Source: Bacteroides sedimenti (GTDB lineage: Bacteria; Bacteroidota; Bacteroidia; Bacteroidales; Bacteroidaceae). From it: a stretch of DNA of 64,000 nucleotides. Both the position numbers and the translations under genes were made by a program. Positions 53,981-64,000 of this stretch are shown piece after piece (positions within the stretch are counted from its first letter, which is position 1; each line of letters starts with the position of its first letter). The notes under the pieces were generated by a model. It was not told the origin of the DNA, ran no database searches, and worked only from the letters and a program-made list of their open reading frames with translations. Where the stretch lies: contig NZ_AP028055.1 of NCBI RefSeq assembly GCF_040365225.1, forward strand, positions 1,860,001 through 1,924,000. The letters are read 5' to 3'.

Positions 53981-54434
53981 AAGGTACTATTTTTGAAGAT
54001 TAATAACTTACTAATTCACTTTCAAATATAGAAATTGTAGCGAGTTTATGTTTTTGAACTTAAGAAATTTGTCGATTATTTAAATCAATTAAACAATACT
54101 CTTAAAAGATTTTGCTTAATCAACTAGTGCAAAGTAACACAACTTTTCTATGCAATTAACAAATAACAATTCCTTTTGTTTAATTCAGAATGAGCAGAGT
54201 GTTGAAGTAGAAACACATCCAAATAACATTTGGAACGAACATTCATGAGCGCCAGCTAAACTTTATACTATTAGCAAGTACTTGTGTTTCTCTGTCAAGA
54301 AAATAGCATTTGCCTAACATCAGGAATCGGGAGAATAGAATATTTAAAGCTCAACCTTGATCAAAAAATAGAGTTTCAATACATAGATCAAAAGCGTTTA
54401 TATTATATCTTTGCGAAACCTTAAACATTAAGAT
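53981..54434. other. Divergent intergenic region before the three-Y regulator
   Basis: There is no gene in these 454 bases. TATCTTTG (54406-54413) about 22 bases before the regulator ATG is a good -7 box, without a clear -33 partner. The remainder is AT-rich, with no strong hairpin. Confidence 0.55.
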
Positions 54435-57263
54435 ATGAGCAAAAAAATATTCTTTTATTTTCTTTTTCTTCTCTTTATTTCTGAAATACAAGCCTACGAA
54501 AAACCATACATTACAAATATTTATCGGAATAAATACAAGGCTGCAAATAAGAACTGGTCTGTTTGTCAGGACGAAAAAGGAATAATGTATTTTGGTAACG
54601 ACAAAGGTCTGCTGGAATTTGACGGGATGGTCTGGAAATTAAACCGGACCACTAATGGTTCCTACATCAAAGGGATTGATGTGGCCTCACATAAAACCAT
54701 ATTTACAGGAAGCTTTGAAGACATTGGGCGTTGGGACAGGGATATTTCCGGAAGTTTGAGATATACTTCGTTCAAGAATTTACTCCCAAAAGGAACTTTG
54801 CATAATGAAACGATATGGAAAGTATGCATTGATAATAAAAATAAAAAAGTCTATTATCAATCTTTCGGGCATATTTATATCTATAATGGGAGATCTGTCA
54901 AAAGAATAGGTATTGAAAACGGATTGCTTTTCCTTCATAAAGTAAGGAATGAATTTTGGATACAGGAAATAAATGGTCCACTTTATCTATTGAAAAATGA
55001 TCGTTTACACAAAGTGAAAGGTAGTAATATCTTTAACGGAAAATTAGCGAGAGTTATCTTACCTTATCAAAAGAATCAATGTTTGATTGGAACCTCTTCC
55101 GGAGAAATATATATCTATAACGGAAAGGATTTCACCATATTGAATAAGTCTTTTTGTGAATTACTCCGGGGTAAAGAATTGAATTGTGGTATTTATGTAC
55201 CCAAAAGAAAAACCTATTACTGGGGAACATTACTTGATGGGGTATACGAAACCGATGAAAAAGGAAATATGATTGCTCATTACTCCTCACAGAATTCTTT
55301 GCAGAACAATACGGTTTTAGCTCTATATAAAGATAACCTGAGCAATGTATGGGTTGGCATGGACAGAGGATTAGCCTATATACGTTATAACAATAGACTG
55401 AGCTATTATAACTCTTTTGCCCAGGACATTGGAGCTGTATATTGTGCCACTTACTGGAATAATTACCTGCTTCTAGGTACTAACCAGGGAGTATATTATA
55501 TTCCGAAAAATGATTTGAACAGCCCTAGGTGCTTCTCTTCATTGAAATATATGAATGGAACTCAGGGACAAGTCTGGTCATTCTCCGAAATAGACGGGCA
55601 TTTGTATTGCGGACATAACATGGATATAAAAGAAATAGGAAAAGACTTAAAGGTCTCTTCTCCTTATCAATTAAAAACTGGTGTGTTCCGTATAATAAAA
55701 CTTCCTTCAAAAGAGAGGAACCTCTTACTTGTGGTTACTTATAACAAGCCGGAAATAGTCGATATGAATACTCGTCAGGTTTGGAAACTTAGAGATATAC
55801 CTAAATCCATTATCAATGCTGAAGTAGACCATCTGAATAATATTTGGTTGGAAACCGTAGGACATGGTGTATATAAATGCCGGCTTTCTGATGATTACAA
55901 ATCATTTCGTTATCACTTCTATTATGGAATGGAGGACAATAAAGCTTTACCCGAAAAACTATCACTCTTTAAGATAGGAGGACGGATAGTGTTTCTGGGC
56001 AATAACAAATTCTGGACTTATGATGAGAATTTAGACAAAATTGTGCTAGATAAAAGGCTAAACAAATGTTTTTCTTCCGTAAGCGATTTGAAGAAAGTTG
56101 TTCATATCAATAACGATCAAAGTTGGGCTATTACAGGGTCCTCTATCTACAGGTTCATTTACGACGGGTATGTTGCACGAATTCTAGAGGCTTATAACGT
56201 TGATAATGATAATCTATCGTTAGTTAACGCAGATGAGAATATTTCGGTATTGAATGATTCAATTTCACTCGTATGTCTGGATGCAGGATTCATTCTTCAT
56301 AACTCACATGAAAAAAGCTTTAAACCGACGCATCTTAGTGCTCCTTTAATTGAGTCTGTGCACATCAGTACATCGGAAGGGAAAGAGCGATTTCTGGATT
56401 TTGAAAAGGATTTTGAAATTCCTTATAAATACAACAACGTAACCTTCACTTTCACAGAAAGTCATTCATTTACCTCCAATCTCTCTGTTGAATACGTTCT
56501 TGAAGGTATTAACAATGAGTGGAGTGTACCTATAACACCTGGGAAAGTTTTTTATGCTCGTTTACCGAAAGGGTCATATTCATTTAAATTAAGAACAGTT
56601 GACGGTCTGGGAAATCAGTCGGAGGTAACAATCTATAAATTTGAAATTTTACCTCCGTGGTATCGGACAGTCTGGGCGTATTTGCTCTATATAATATCTA
56701 TAGGTTTGGTACTTTATTTGGTATGGATGCTTATATTGCGCAGATACCGGAATCAGCACTTACAAAAGGTTCGTTTGCTTGAAGCTCAGTATCTAAAGAA
56801 GATGAATGAGAAGTTGTTGACTAAAATTGAGGAGAAAGATGCTGAGCTATTTACCCAGACCTCATTTATTATCAAAAAGAATGAATTGATCCTTAATCTA
56901 AAAGGAATTGTTGATGACTTCTATGCCAAAAACGCTCAAAAGTCGTTATTACCATTTATTCAGAAAATGAATATACTTTTGGCCAACAACATGGATACGG
57001 AAGATGACTGGAATATGTTCCTTATACGATTTGAAGAAAAACATAAGAACTTTTTCAAAAAACTAAAAACGATGTATCCGCAACTTACCAACAACGATTT
57101 GAGACTGTGTGCCTGTTTAAAACTTGGTCTTGAATCTAAGGATATTGCTTCTTTAATGAACATCTCGGTTCGTGCTGTAGAAAACAATCGCTACAGATTA
57201 AGAAAAAAATTAGATCTCAAACCTACTCAGAATCTGAACGATTGCTTTATTGAGATTGATTAA
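54435..57263 (+). CDS. Two-component-like propeller regulator: signal peptide, beta-propeller, three-Y domain, membrane helix, LuxR-type HTH
   Basis: This 942-residue transmembrane sensor has a signal peptide (about 1-18), a periplasmic propeller with reg_prop-like repeats (WSVCQDEKGIMYFGNDKGLLEF, VLALYKDNLSNVWVGMDRGL), a Y_Y_Y domain (about 660-745, FTFTESHSFTSNLSVEYVLEG) and one membrane helix (about 755-775). A coiled coil and a C-terminal helix-turn-helix follow (LKLGLESKDIASLMNISVRAVENNRYRLRKKL). Unlike hybrid two-component systems, it has no histidine kinase, receiver or AraC domain, so signal and DNA binding are joined directly. It probably activates the downstream SusC/SusD/GH3 genes. 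Confidence 0.9.
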   Translation: MSKKIFFYFLFLLFISEIQAYEKPYITNIYRNKYKAANKNWSVCQDEKGIMYFGNDKGLLEFDGMVWKLNRTTNGSYIKGIDVASHKTIFTGSFEDIGRWDRDISGSLRYTSFKNLLPKGTLHNETIWKVCIDNKNKKVYYQSFGHIYIYNGRSVKRIGIENGLLFLHKVRNEFWIQEINGPLYLLKNDRLHKVKGSNIFNGKLARVILPYQKNQCLIGTSSGEIYIYNGKDFTILNKSFCELLRGKELNCGIYVPKRKTYYWGTLLDGVYETDEKGNMIAHYSSQNSLQNNTVLALYKDNLSNVWVGMDRGLAYIRYNNRLSYYNSFAQDIGAVYCATYWNNYLLLGTNQGVYYIPKNDLNSPRCFSSLKYMNGTQGQVWSFSEIDGHLYCGHNMDIKEIGKDLKVSSPYQLKTGVFRIIKLPSKERNLLLVVTYNKPEIVDMNTRQVWKLRDIPKSIINAEVDHLNNIWLETVGHGVYKCRLSDDYKSFRYHFYYGMEDNKALPEKLSLFKIGGRIVFLGNNKFWTYDENLDKIVLDKRLNKCFSSVSDLKKVVHINNDQSWAITGSSIYRFIYDGYVARILEAYNVDNDNLSLVNADENISVLNDSISLVCLDAGFILHNSHEKSFKPTHLSAPLIESVHISTSEGKERFLDFEKDFEIPYKYNNVTFTFTESHSFTSNLSVEYVLEGINNEWSVPITPGKVFYARLPKGSYSFKLRTVDGLGNQSEVTIYKFEILPPWYRTVWAYLLYIISIGLVLYLVWMLILRRYRNQHLQKVRLLEAQYLKKMNEKLLTKIEEKDAELFTQTSFIIKKNELILNLKGIVDDFYAKNAQKSLLPFIQKMNILLANNMDTEDDWNMFLIRFEEKHKNFFKKLKTMYPQLTNNDLRLCACLKLGLESKDIASLMNISVRAVENNRYRLRKKLDLKPTQNLNDCFIEID

Positions 57264-57340
57264 AAACACAAACCTCATAAACCTATATATCAATTATTTA
57301 TAAATTTTTGAGAGGTAAATGTGAGGTTCTTTATTTGTTA

Positions 57341-57379
57341 AAAAACTCCCTCATGTATCTATCGTGAGGGAGTTTTTTT
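57341..57379 (+). terminator. Intrinsic terminator after the regulator gene
   Basis: AAAAACTCCCTCA (57341-57353) pairs with TGAGGGAGTTTTT around a short loop, followed by further T. It separates the regulator from the SusC operon, which should have its own promoter in 57380-57557; no clear TAnnTTTG is seen there. Confidence 0.85.
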
Positions 57380-57557
57380 GTTTCAGAGACCTTCTGGCTA
57401 TAAGTTTGTCAAAAATTTGATTGCCGGACACTCAAAGTTAAGTCTTTGTGATCCCAGAACTTGATTATAACAGGGCCCGTTTAATTTGTGATGGGAAAAC
57501 AGGGCATGACTGACGATCGGCAGATTTAGTGAAAAACATTAGTTAAAATTTAATGCA

Positions 57558-60500
57558 ATGGAAAAACAATTTCAAAAACATTTCTCTGCAAAAAATATGT
57601 CATGGTTAAGAACCTTATCAGTTCTGATATGCATGATAGGAATATCTTTTTCTTCGGCATATGCACAGAATAAAACTGTGAAGGGTAAAGTAACAGACGG
57701 ACAAAATGAGCCTTTAATTGGGGTTGCAGTCCGGGTTGTGGGTGCTACAGGAGGATCGACAACAGATATAGAGGGGAATTTTTCAATTTCAGTTGCGCCA
57801 AACACTTCATTACAGTTTTCTTACATTGGAATGAAAACTCAGACAATCAAGGTTGATGGACGTACTCAGATCAATGTTGTAATGAATGATGATGCAACAA
57901 TGCTGTCAGAAACCGTAGTTATCGGTTATGGATCGGCAAAAAAACGAGATTTGACCGGTTCAATTACCAATATCAAAGGTGATGAAATAGCGAATAAACC
58001 AGCTACAAACCCACTAGCTTCATTGCAAGGAAAAATTGCTGGAGTGCAAGTCGTTAATACCGGTAGAGCTGGTTCTGATCCCGAAATCCGTGTTCGTGGA
58101 ACTAACTCTATTAATGGTTACACTCCATTATATATCGTGGATGGGCTGTTTAATGACAATATCAACTTTCTGAATCCAGCGGATATTGAATCTATGGAGA
58201 TTCTGAAAGATCCTTCTTCTCTGGCTATTTTCGGTGTTCGCGGTGCCAATGGTGTAATCATCGTTACTACTAAGAAGGCAAAAGAAGGACAAACATTGGT
58301 AAATATCAATACATCTTTCGGCTGGAAAAAAGTCGTAGACAAAATCGATATGGCAAATGCTGCTGAGTTCAAAGAGCTTTATAACGAGCAACTAACTAAT
58401 CAGGGAGCAAAAACATTTGATTTCACCAATTGGAATGGAGATACTGACTGGCAAGATGAGATATTCCAAACTGGCTTTGTTACAAACAATAATATTAGTA
58501 TTACTGGTGCATCAGAAAAAAACCGATTCTATTTAGGCGTTGGATATTCTGGTGAACAAGGAAATATTAAACATGAAAAATTCAGTAAGATTACTTTAAA
58601 TGCAAGCAATGAATATTTCGTAAACAAAAACCTGAAGTTTGGTTTTCAACTTAATGGTGCGCGCATATTACCTACTGATGCAAAAGAAGTATTGAGTGCA
58701 ATCCGCGCTACTCCGGTAGCTCCGGTTTACAATGAAGAATACAATTTGTTCGCTGCTCTTCCCGATTTCCAGAAAGCACAGATATCAAATCCTATGGTAG
58801 ATGTTGAAGAACGGGCTAATACTGCACGGGCAATCAACAACCGTGCGGCCGGTAATATTTATGGTGAGTGGAAGTTCTTGAATAATTTCACTTTCCGCAC
58901 AACTTTTTCTATGGATTATGCTTCGAACAACTATCGTAAATACACACCTATCGTGAAGGTTTATGATCCTGATGCTGAAGGTAAGATAAATATATTAGGA
59001 ACAAAAAAAACTGCTATTGAGCAAAACAAGAGCGATGAAACAAAAGTTCAGAGTGATTATTTGTTGACTTATGTAAATTCATTCAATAACCATAACATTA
59101 CCGCAACAGCCGGTTTTACAACTTATTATAACTCTTACAGTCAGCTGACTGCCGGACGTGACCAGGGTGTCGGGTTGGTGATTGCAAACAATCCTGATAA
59201 ATGGTATGTAAGCATCGGCGATGCCGGAGCTTCAACAAATGGAAGTTCACAATGGGAACGGACTACCGTTTCTGCATTGGCACGCGTACTTTATAATTAT
59301 AGCGGAAAATATCTGGTGAATGCATCCTTCCGTCGTGACGGTTCTTCGGCTTTCTCTTACACAGGTAATCAGTGGCAGAACTTCTACTCTATTGGTGGAG
59401 GTTGGTTGATGTCTGAAGAAAAATTCATGGCTAATCAAAGCTTTTTCGACATGCTGAAGTTAAAAGGTTCCTGGGGAACACTTGGAAATCAGGCAATGAA
59501 ATCGGCTTATCCGGCAGAACCATTATTGATAAATTCGTCTTCTGCAGTATTCGGAAACAACATTATTCCTGGCTATCAGCTTGAATATCTCCCCAATGCT
59601 AGTCTTCGTTGGGAAAAAGTACAGGCATGGGAAGCGGGCTTTGAAGCAAACATGTTGAAAAATCGTCTTCATTTTGAAGGAGTGTATTACAAGAAGAATA
59701 CGAAAGACTTACTTGCAACAGTTCCGGGATTATCAGGTACTGTACCAGGAATGGGAAACTTAGGCGAAATTGAGAATAAAGGATTTGAGCTGGCTACTTC
59801 ATGGAATGACCGTAAAGGAGATTGGAAATATAACATTGGTGCTAACTTAACCACTATCAAAAATAAGGTTCTGAGTCTGGTTCAAAACGGATATTCAATT
59901 ATTGACGGCGCGAAAAGCATGAGTTATACCCAGGCCGGTTATCCAATCGGATATTTTTATGGTTATAAAGTAGAAGGTGTTTATCAGTCAGCTAACGATA
60001 TTGCGGCTTCTCCTGTTAATAAGCTTGCAACTGTTACTCCGGGTGACCTTAAATTCGTCGACATAAACGGTGATAATTTTATAACTCCAGCAGACCGTAC
60101 CATTATTGGTAACCCCACTCCAGACTTTACTTACGGAATTAATTTAGGAGTTTCTTACAAGAACTTTGATTTGGGTATTGACATGATGGGACAACAGGGT
60201 AACGAAATTTTCCGTACTTGGGATAATTATAACTGGTCGCAGTTTAATTTCATGTCACAACGTGTAAACCGCTGGCATGGTGAGGGTACTTCAAACACAC
60301 AACCTCTGTTGAACATTAAACATACAATCAATAACCAAAACTCAGAATATTATATTGAAGATGGTAGTTTCTTCCGTATTCGTAACATTCAGTTAGCATA
60401 TAACTTTGAAAAGAGTCTACTGAATAAGCTAAACATGAAGGCATTAAAGGTTTATGTAAATCTTCAGAACCTGAAAACATGGAAGCATAATACCGGATAT

Positions 60501-60599
60501 ACACCCGAACTTGGTGGTTCTGCAACCGCTTTCGGTGTTGACGATGGTTCATATCCTATGCCTGCCGTTTATACATTCGGTCTTAACTTAACTTTCTAA
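57558..60599 (+). CDS. SusC/RagA-family TonB-linked outer membrane transporter
   Basis: The complete 1013-residue importer has a signal peptide (hydrophobic about 19-36, cleavage near AYAQ), a carboxypeptidase-like regulatory domain (VKGKVTDGQNEPLIGVAV), a TonB-box-like ETVVIGYGSAKKRDL, a plug with LKDPSSLAIFGVRGANGVI, and a C-terminal barrel ending FGLNLTF. It lacks the STN domain of the two other SusC proteins, in line with control by the neighbouring three-Y regulator rather than ECF sigma/FecR. The susD gene follows by 22 bases. Confidence 0.95.
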   Translation: MEKQFQKHFSAKNMSWLRTLSVLICMIGISFSSAYAQNKTVKGKVTDGQNEPLIGVAVRVVGATGGSTTDIEGNFSISVAPNTSLQFSYIGMKTQTIKVDGRTQINVVMNDDATMLSETVVIGYGSAKKRDLTGSITNIKGDEIANKPATNPLASLQGKIAGVQVVNTGRAGSDPEIRVRGTNSINGYTPLYIVDGLFNDNINFLNPADIESMEILKDPSSLAIFGVRGANGVIIVTTKKAKEGQTLVNINTSFGWKKVVDKIDMANAAEFKELYNEQLTNQGAKTFDFTNWNGDTDWQDEIFQTGFVTNNNISITGASEKNRFYLGVGYSGEQGNIKHEKFSKITLNASNEYFVNKNLKFGFQLNGARILPTDAKEVLSAIRATPVAPVYNEEYNLFAALPDFQKAQISNPMVDVEERANTARAINNRAAGNIYGEWKFLNNFTFRTTFSMDYASNNYRKYTPIVKVYDPDAEGKINILGTKKTAIEQNKSDETKVQSDYLLTYVNSFNNHNITATAGFTTYYNSYSQLTAGRDQGVGLVIANNPDKWYVSIGDAGASTNGSSQWERTTVSALARVLYNYSGKYLVNASFRRDGSSAFSYTGNQWQNFYSIGGGWLMSEEKFMANQSFFDMLKLKGSWGTLGNQAMKSAYPAEPLLINSSSAVFGNNIIPGYQLEYLPNASLRWEKVQAWEAGFEANMLKNRLHFEGVYYKKNTKDLLATVPGLSGTVPGMGNLGEIENKGFELATSWNDRKGDWKYNIGANLTTIKNKVLSLVQNGYSIIDGAKSMSYTQAGYPIGYFYGYKVEGVYQSANDIAASPVNKLATVTPGDLKFVDINGDNFITPADRTIIGNPTPDFTYGINLGVSYKNFDLGIDMMGQQGNEIFRTWDNYNWSQFNFMSQRVNRWHGEGTSNTQPLLNIKHTINNQNSEYYIEDGSFFRIRNIQLAYNFEKSLLNKLNMKALKVYVNLQNLKTWKHNTGYTPELGGSATAFGVDDGSYPMPAVYTFGLNLTF

Positions 60600-60621
60600 T
60601 CACTACTTAAAAATAACAATC

Positions 60622-62151
60622 ATGAAATTCAATAAATATATATTATCATTGATGTTGACTACTTCGGCTTTTAGTTTTACTGGTTGTAGCGACTTTCTTG
60701 ATCGTAGCCCTCTTGGTCAGTTCACTGAGGATGATACCCCCGAAGGCGGTTCTTCAATTGATGGACAAGTATTTAGTATTTACACATTAATGCGCAGTTA
60801 CAATATTACTGCAGGGATCCCTGCATTTATGATACATTATGTTCGTTCAGAAGATTCAGAAAAGGGTAGTTCGGTAGGTGATGGTGCAGATCAGGCTGCT
60901 TTCTGGGATGATTTTGAATATACAACCAATAATGGAACTGTAAAAGCATATTGGTCACAGAATTACACGATTATATATCAGGCTAATTCTGTAATCGATA
61001 CTGTAGATAAGCTACTTTCAAAGGATGATGCGACTCAAAGAAACAAAGGAGAAGCTCTTTTCTTCCGTGCTTATTGCTACTTCAATCTGGTTAGGGCTTT
61101 TGGGGAAGTACCTTTAGTTACGGCTAAAATCCGGGATGCAGCTGAAGCTAACGTTCCCAAAACAACTGCTGAAAAGATTTATGAGCAGATTGATAAAGAC
61201 CTGGAAGAGGCTGAGAAATTGCTACCTAAACAGTGGGGTGCAGAATACATCGGTCGTCTGACTTGGGGAGCTGCCCGCTCATTGCATGCACGTACTTACA
61301 TGATGAGAAATAATTGGAACAACATGTACGCCGCAGCTAAAGATGTTATGAATTCAGGACTATATAACTTGAACACTCCGTACGATAAGATCTTTACAGA
61401 TGAAGGTGAAAACTGCAGCGAATCTGTTTTTGAATTGCAATGTGCTTCAACAGCAGCATTGCCTGCCAGCACTGCTATCGGAAGTCAATTTTGTCAGGTA
61501 CAGGGTGTACGTGGTTCCGGTCAATGGAATTTAGGCTGGGGATGGCACATGGCAACTAAAGAACTAGGGCAGGCTTACGAACCGGGAGACCCTCGTAAAG
61601 ACGCAACATTACTCTATTTCAGAAAAAGTGCCGACGAGCCGATTACTCCGGAAAATACAAATAAACCTTATGGTGAGTCTCCGGTTTCATCTGGAATGGG
61701 AGCATACTACAACAAAAAAGCCTATACAAATCCAGCTAAACGCAAAGAATTTACCAATAGTGGTTTCTGGGTTAATATTCGCTTAATCAGATATGCCGAT
61801 GTTGTTTTAATGGCTGCTGAAGCTGCAAACGAACTAGGCAACACGAAAGAAGCATCGGATGATTTGGAAATGATTAGAGCTCGTGCTCGTGGCAATGACA
61901 ATACAATCCTGCCTAAAGTGACGACAACTGACCAAGCTGCCTTAAGAGAAGCTATTCGTCACGAACGTCGTATTGAACTGGCTCTTGAATTCGACCGTTT
62001 CTATGATTTAGTACGTTGGGGCATTGACAAGGAAGTTCTTCATGCAGCAGGTAAAGTGAAATATCAGGATAAAAATCGTTATTTACCGCTTCCACAGGAT
62101 GAGATAGACAAATCCAACGGAGTGTTAATTCAGAATCCTGACTATAGATAA
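60622..62151 (+). CDS. SusD/RagB-family glycan-binding lipoprotein
   Basis: The 509-residue surface lipoprotein has a lipobox (SFTGCSDF, Cys about residue 22), TPR-like helices in the first half (NKGEALFFRAYCYFNLVRAFGE) and the conserved C-terminal signature IRHERRIELALEFDRFYDLVRWG ending LPQDEIDKS. It pairs with the upstream SusC. Ligand is unknown; the GH3 gene that follows suggests a beta-linked gluco- or xylo-oligosaccharide. Confidence 0.95.
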   Translation: MKFNKYILSLMLTTSAFSFTGCSDFLDRSPLGQFTEDDTPEGGSSIDGQVFSIYTLMRSYNITAGIPAFMIHYVRSEDSEKGSSVGDGADQAAFWDDFEYTTNNGTVKAYWSQNYTIIYQANSVIDTVDKLLSKDDATQRNKGEALFFRAYCYFNLVRAFGEVPLVTAKIRDAAEANVPKTTAEKIYEQIDKDLEEAEKLLPKQWGAEYIGRLTWGAARSLHARTYMMRNNWNNMYAAAKDVMNSGLYNLNTPYDKIFTDEGENCSESVFELQCASTAALPASTAIGSQFCQVQGVRGSGQWNLGWGWHMATKELGQAYEPGDPRKDATLLYFRKSADEPITPENTNKPYGESPVSSGMGAYYNKKAYTNPAKRKEFTNSGFWVNIRLIRYADVVLMAAEAANELGNTKEASDDLEMIRARARGNDNTILPKVTTTDQAALREAIRHERRIELALEFDRFYDLVRWGIDKEVLHAAGKVKYQDKNRYLPLPQDEIDKSNGVLIQNPDYR

Positions 62152-62241
62152 TAGGTGTTATATATAAACAGATTTCTAAGAAGGGGATGTTTAGACATAA
62201 CCTTCTTAGATTTCTCATTTCAATCGGTAAAAAAGTAATGT

Positions 62242-64000
62242 ATGAATATTAGGTATTATAGAAAATATATCTTTTCTCTTATTGTATTGGTTTCTACAAA
62301 CATATTTGCTCAACAGACTCCTAAAGATATGGACCGTTTTATAGATGCTTTGATGAAGAAAATGAGCATCGAAGAAAAAATAGGCCAACTTAACTTGCCG
62401 GTATCCGGAGATATAACCACCGGACAGGCAAAAAGCAGCAATGTGGCGGAAAGAATCCGCCGGGGAGAAGTTGGAGGATTATTTAACCTGAAAGGGGTTA
62501 ATAAAATCAAGGAAGTTCAGAAATTGGCTGTAGAAGAAAGCAGATTAAAGATCCCTTTAATATTTGGTATGGATGTTATTCACGGATACGAAACTGTATT
62601 TCCTATACCTTTAGGCTTATCGTGTACATGGAATATGGACGCAATTGAAAAGTCAGCACGCATTGCAGCTATTGAGGCCAGTGCTGACGGAATTTGTTGG
62701 ACGTTCGGACCAATGCTGGATATTTGCAGAGATGCCCGTTGGGGACGTGCATCAGAGGGTTGCGGAGAAGATCCGTTTATAGGTTCAGAGATAGCAAAAG
62801 CTATGGTTCGTGGATATCAGGGCAAAGAAATGAAAGCAAACAATGAAATCATGGCTTGCATAAAACATTTTGCTCTTTACGGAGCAAGCGAAGCAGGACG
62901 TGATTATAACACTGTTGACATGAGCCGCATCCGCATGATGAATGAATATATGCCTCCTTATAAAGCAGCAGTAGATGCCGGAGCAGCAAGTATCATGGCT
63001 TCTTTTAATGAAATAGACGGGGTACCTGCTACTGCCAACAAATGGTTATTGACCGATTTACTGCGTAATCAGTGGGGATTCAATGGGTTTGTGGTAACAG
63101 ATTTTACCGGAATAGCAGAAATGGTGCAACATGGCATTGGTGATTTGAAAACGGTAACTGCACGTGCTATCAAAGCAGGCGTTGATATGGATATGGTTAG
63201 CGACGGTTTTACAGGAACTCTTAAGAAATCTATTGAAGAAGGGAAAGTATCTGCAAGTACCCTGGACCAAGCATGTCGTCGTATTCTGGAAGCAAAATAC
63301 AAGCTGGGATTATTCGATGACCCATATAAATACTGCGATTTGAAACGTCCGGCAAAAGAGATTTATACAAAAGAACATCGTGCTGAAGCTCGCAAGATTG
63401 CTACTGAAAGCTTTGTATTGTTGAAGAACGAAAACAGTCTGCTCCCACTGAAAAAAGAAGGAACAATTGCTGTAGTTGGTCCATTGGCTGAAGCTGGAAA
63501 GAACATGGTAGGAACATGGAGTGTAGCTGCTGTACTTGATAGAACTCCGTCACTGGTAAAAGGTCTTCGTGAGACATTAGGAAATAAAGCTAAGATTGTT
63601 TATGCAAAAGGTAGTAATATCGTAAGTGATTCTGCTTATGAAGAACGAGCTACTATGTTCGGTCGTAGTTTAAACCGAGACAAACGGACGGACAAAGAAA
63701 TGCTGGATGAAGCCCTGAAAGTATCAGCCAATGCAGACGTTATCGTAGCGGCTTTAGGTGAATCGTCTGAAATGAGCGGTGAAAGCAGTAGTCGTACAAA
63801 CCTGGAGTTGCCGGATGTACAACGTAGCTTATTAACAGAACTGCTAAAAACAGGAAAACCAGTAGTTCTGGTGTTGTTTAGCGGACGTCCGGTTGTGCTT
63901 ACTTGGGAACAAAAGAATGTTCCTGCTATTCTGAATGTATGGTTTGGTGGTACCGAATCGGCTTATGCGATTGGAGATGTATTGTTCGGGGATGTTAATC
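62242..64000 (+). CDS. bglX: Glycoside hydrolase family 3 (beta-glucosidase-type), partial at window end
   Basis: The frame from the ATG at 62242 remains open to the last base (586 codons of an expected 730-780). After a signal peptide (cleavage near IFAQQ) come the GH3 N-terminal barrel motifs: GGLFNLKG, FGMDVIHGYETVFPIPLG, FGPMLDICRDARWGRASEG, CIKHFALYGASEAGRDYN and FVVTDFTGIAEM (nucleophile Asp). The second alpha/beta domain begins about residue 390, and LGESSEMSGESSSRTNLELP holds the general acid region. Position after SusC/SusD indicates periplasmic trimming of imported oligosaccharides. The bglX symbol is by resemblance only. Confidence 0.92.
   Translation, partial: MNIRYYRKYIFSLIVLVSTNIFAQQTPKDMDRFIDALMKKMSIEEKIGQLNLPVSGDITTGQAKSSNVAERIRRGEVGGLFNLKGVNKIKEVQKLAVEESRLKIPLIFGMDVIHGYETVFPIPLGLSCTWNMDAIEKSARIAAIEASADGICWTFGPMLDICRDARWGRASEGCGEDPFIGSEIAKAMVRGYQGKEMKANNEIMACIKHFALYGASEAGRDYNTVDMSRIRMMNEYMPPYKAAVDAGAASIMASFNEIDGVPATANKWLLTDLLRNQWGFNGFVVTDFTGIAEMVQHGIGDLKTVTARAIKAGVDMDMVSDGFTGTLKKSIEEGKVSASTLDQACRRILEAKYKLGLFDDPYKYCDLKRPAKEIYTKEHRAEARKIATESFVLLKNENSLLPLKKEGTIAVVGPLAEAGKNMVGTWSVAAVLDRTPSLVKGLRETLGNKAKIVYAKGSNIVSDSAYEERATMFGRSLNRDKRTDKEMLDEALKVSANADVIVAALGESSEMSGESSSRTNLELPDVQRSLLTELLKTGKPVVLVLFSGRPVVLTWEQKNVPAILNVWFGGTESAYAIGDVLFGDVN

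Overview
The window comes from a member of the Bacteroidota, most likely Bacteroides or a close relative. The evidence is three SusC/SusD-type loci (one cut by the window start), two ECF sigma/FecR anti-sigma pairs, TAnnTTTG-type -7 promoter boxes, a BT4734/VirE-type primase-helicase with a DUF4248 gene, and a three-Y propeller sensor. Most of the DNA is moderately AT-rich. The VirE segment is clearly richer in GC, and the restriction-modification segment is clearly richer in AT.

Layout. 1-4.6 kb (minus strand): ECF sigma, FecR and a partial SusC. 4.9-10.3 kb (plus): a complete HAE1-type RND efflux operon (adaptor, pump, TolC). 10.5-19.6 kb (minus): ECF sigma, FecR, SusC, SusD, a secreted glycerophosphodiester phosphodiesterase and a GlpT/UhpT-like transporter, which together look like a system for importing and splitting glycerophosphodiesters. 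At both FecR-SusC gaps the plus strand carries a -7 box over the susC start followed by a hairpin and T-run, as expected for a short antisense RNA of the DonS type.

20-38 kb is an accessory region. It holds an MFS tail fragment, the VirE/DUF4248 module, a secreted propeller-like protein, a small coiled-coil gene with at least one clear truncated relic copy, and a tightly coupled four-gene operon. That operon encodes a nuclease-methyltransferase fusion, an HsdS specificity subunit, an OLD-like ATPase-TOPRIM protein and a predicted PD-(D/E)XK nuclease, with no HsdR translocase gene. It is the best candidate in the window for a poorly described defence system. Decayed pieces of a SusD gene, a DUF2726 protein and an IS3-type transposase follow, then a putative nuclease/zinc-ribbon protein and a WG-repeat lipoprotein.

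38-41 kb (minus): sialidase, N-acetylneuraminate lyase and a FadR-type regulator. The SusD and MFS fragments in the accessory region may be remains of the same sialic-acid operon. 41.3 kb: a methyltransferase. 42.2-48.9 kb (plus): a heavy-metal RND operon in the order CusA, CusC-like, CusB, with methionine-rich segments, followed by an AraC regulator, pirin and DoxX. 51.3-54 kb (minus): an M20 amidohydrolase and a DHA2-type MFS exporter. 54.4-64 kb (plus): a three-Y propeller regulator, SusC, SusD and a GH3 glycosidase that runs off the window end, forming a glycan utilisation locus.

No tRNA, rRNA or CRISPR array was seen. All assignments come from reading the sequence; no database search was run.
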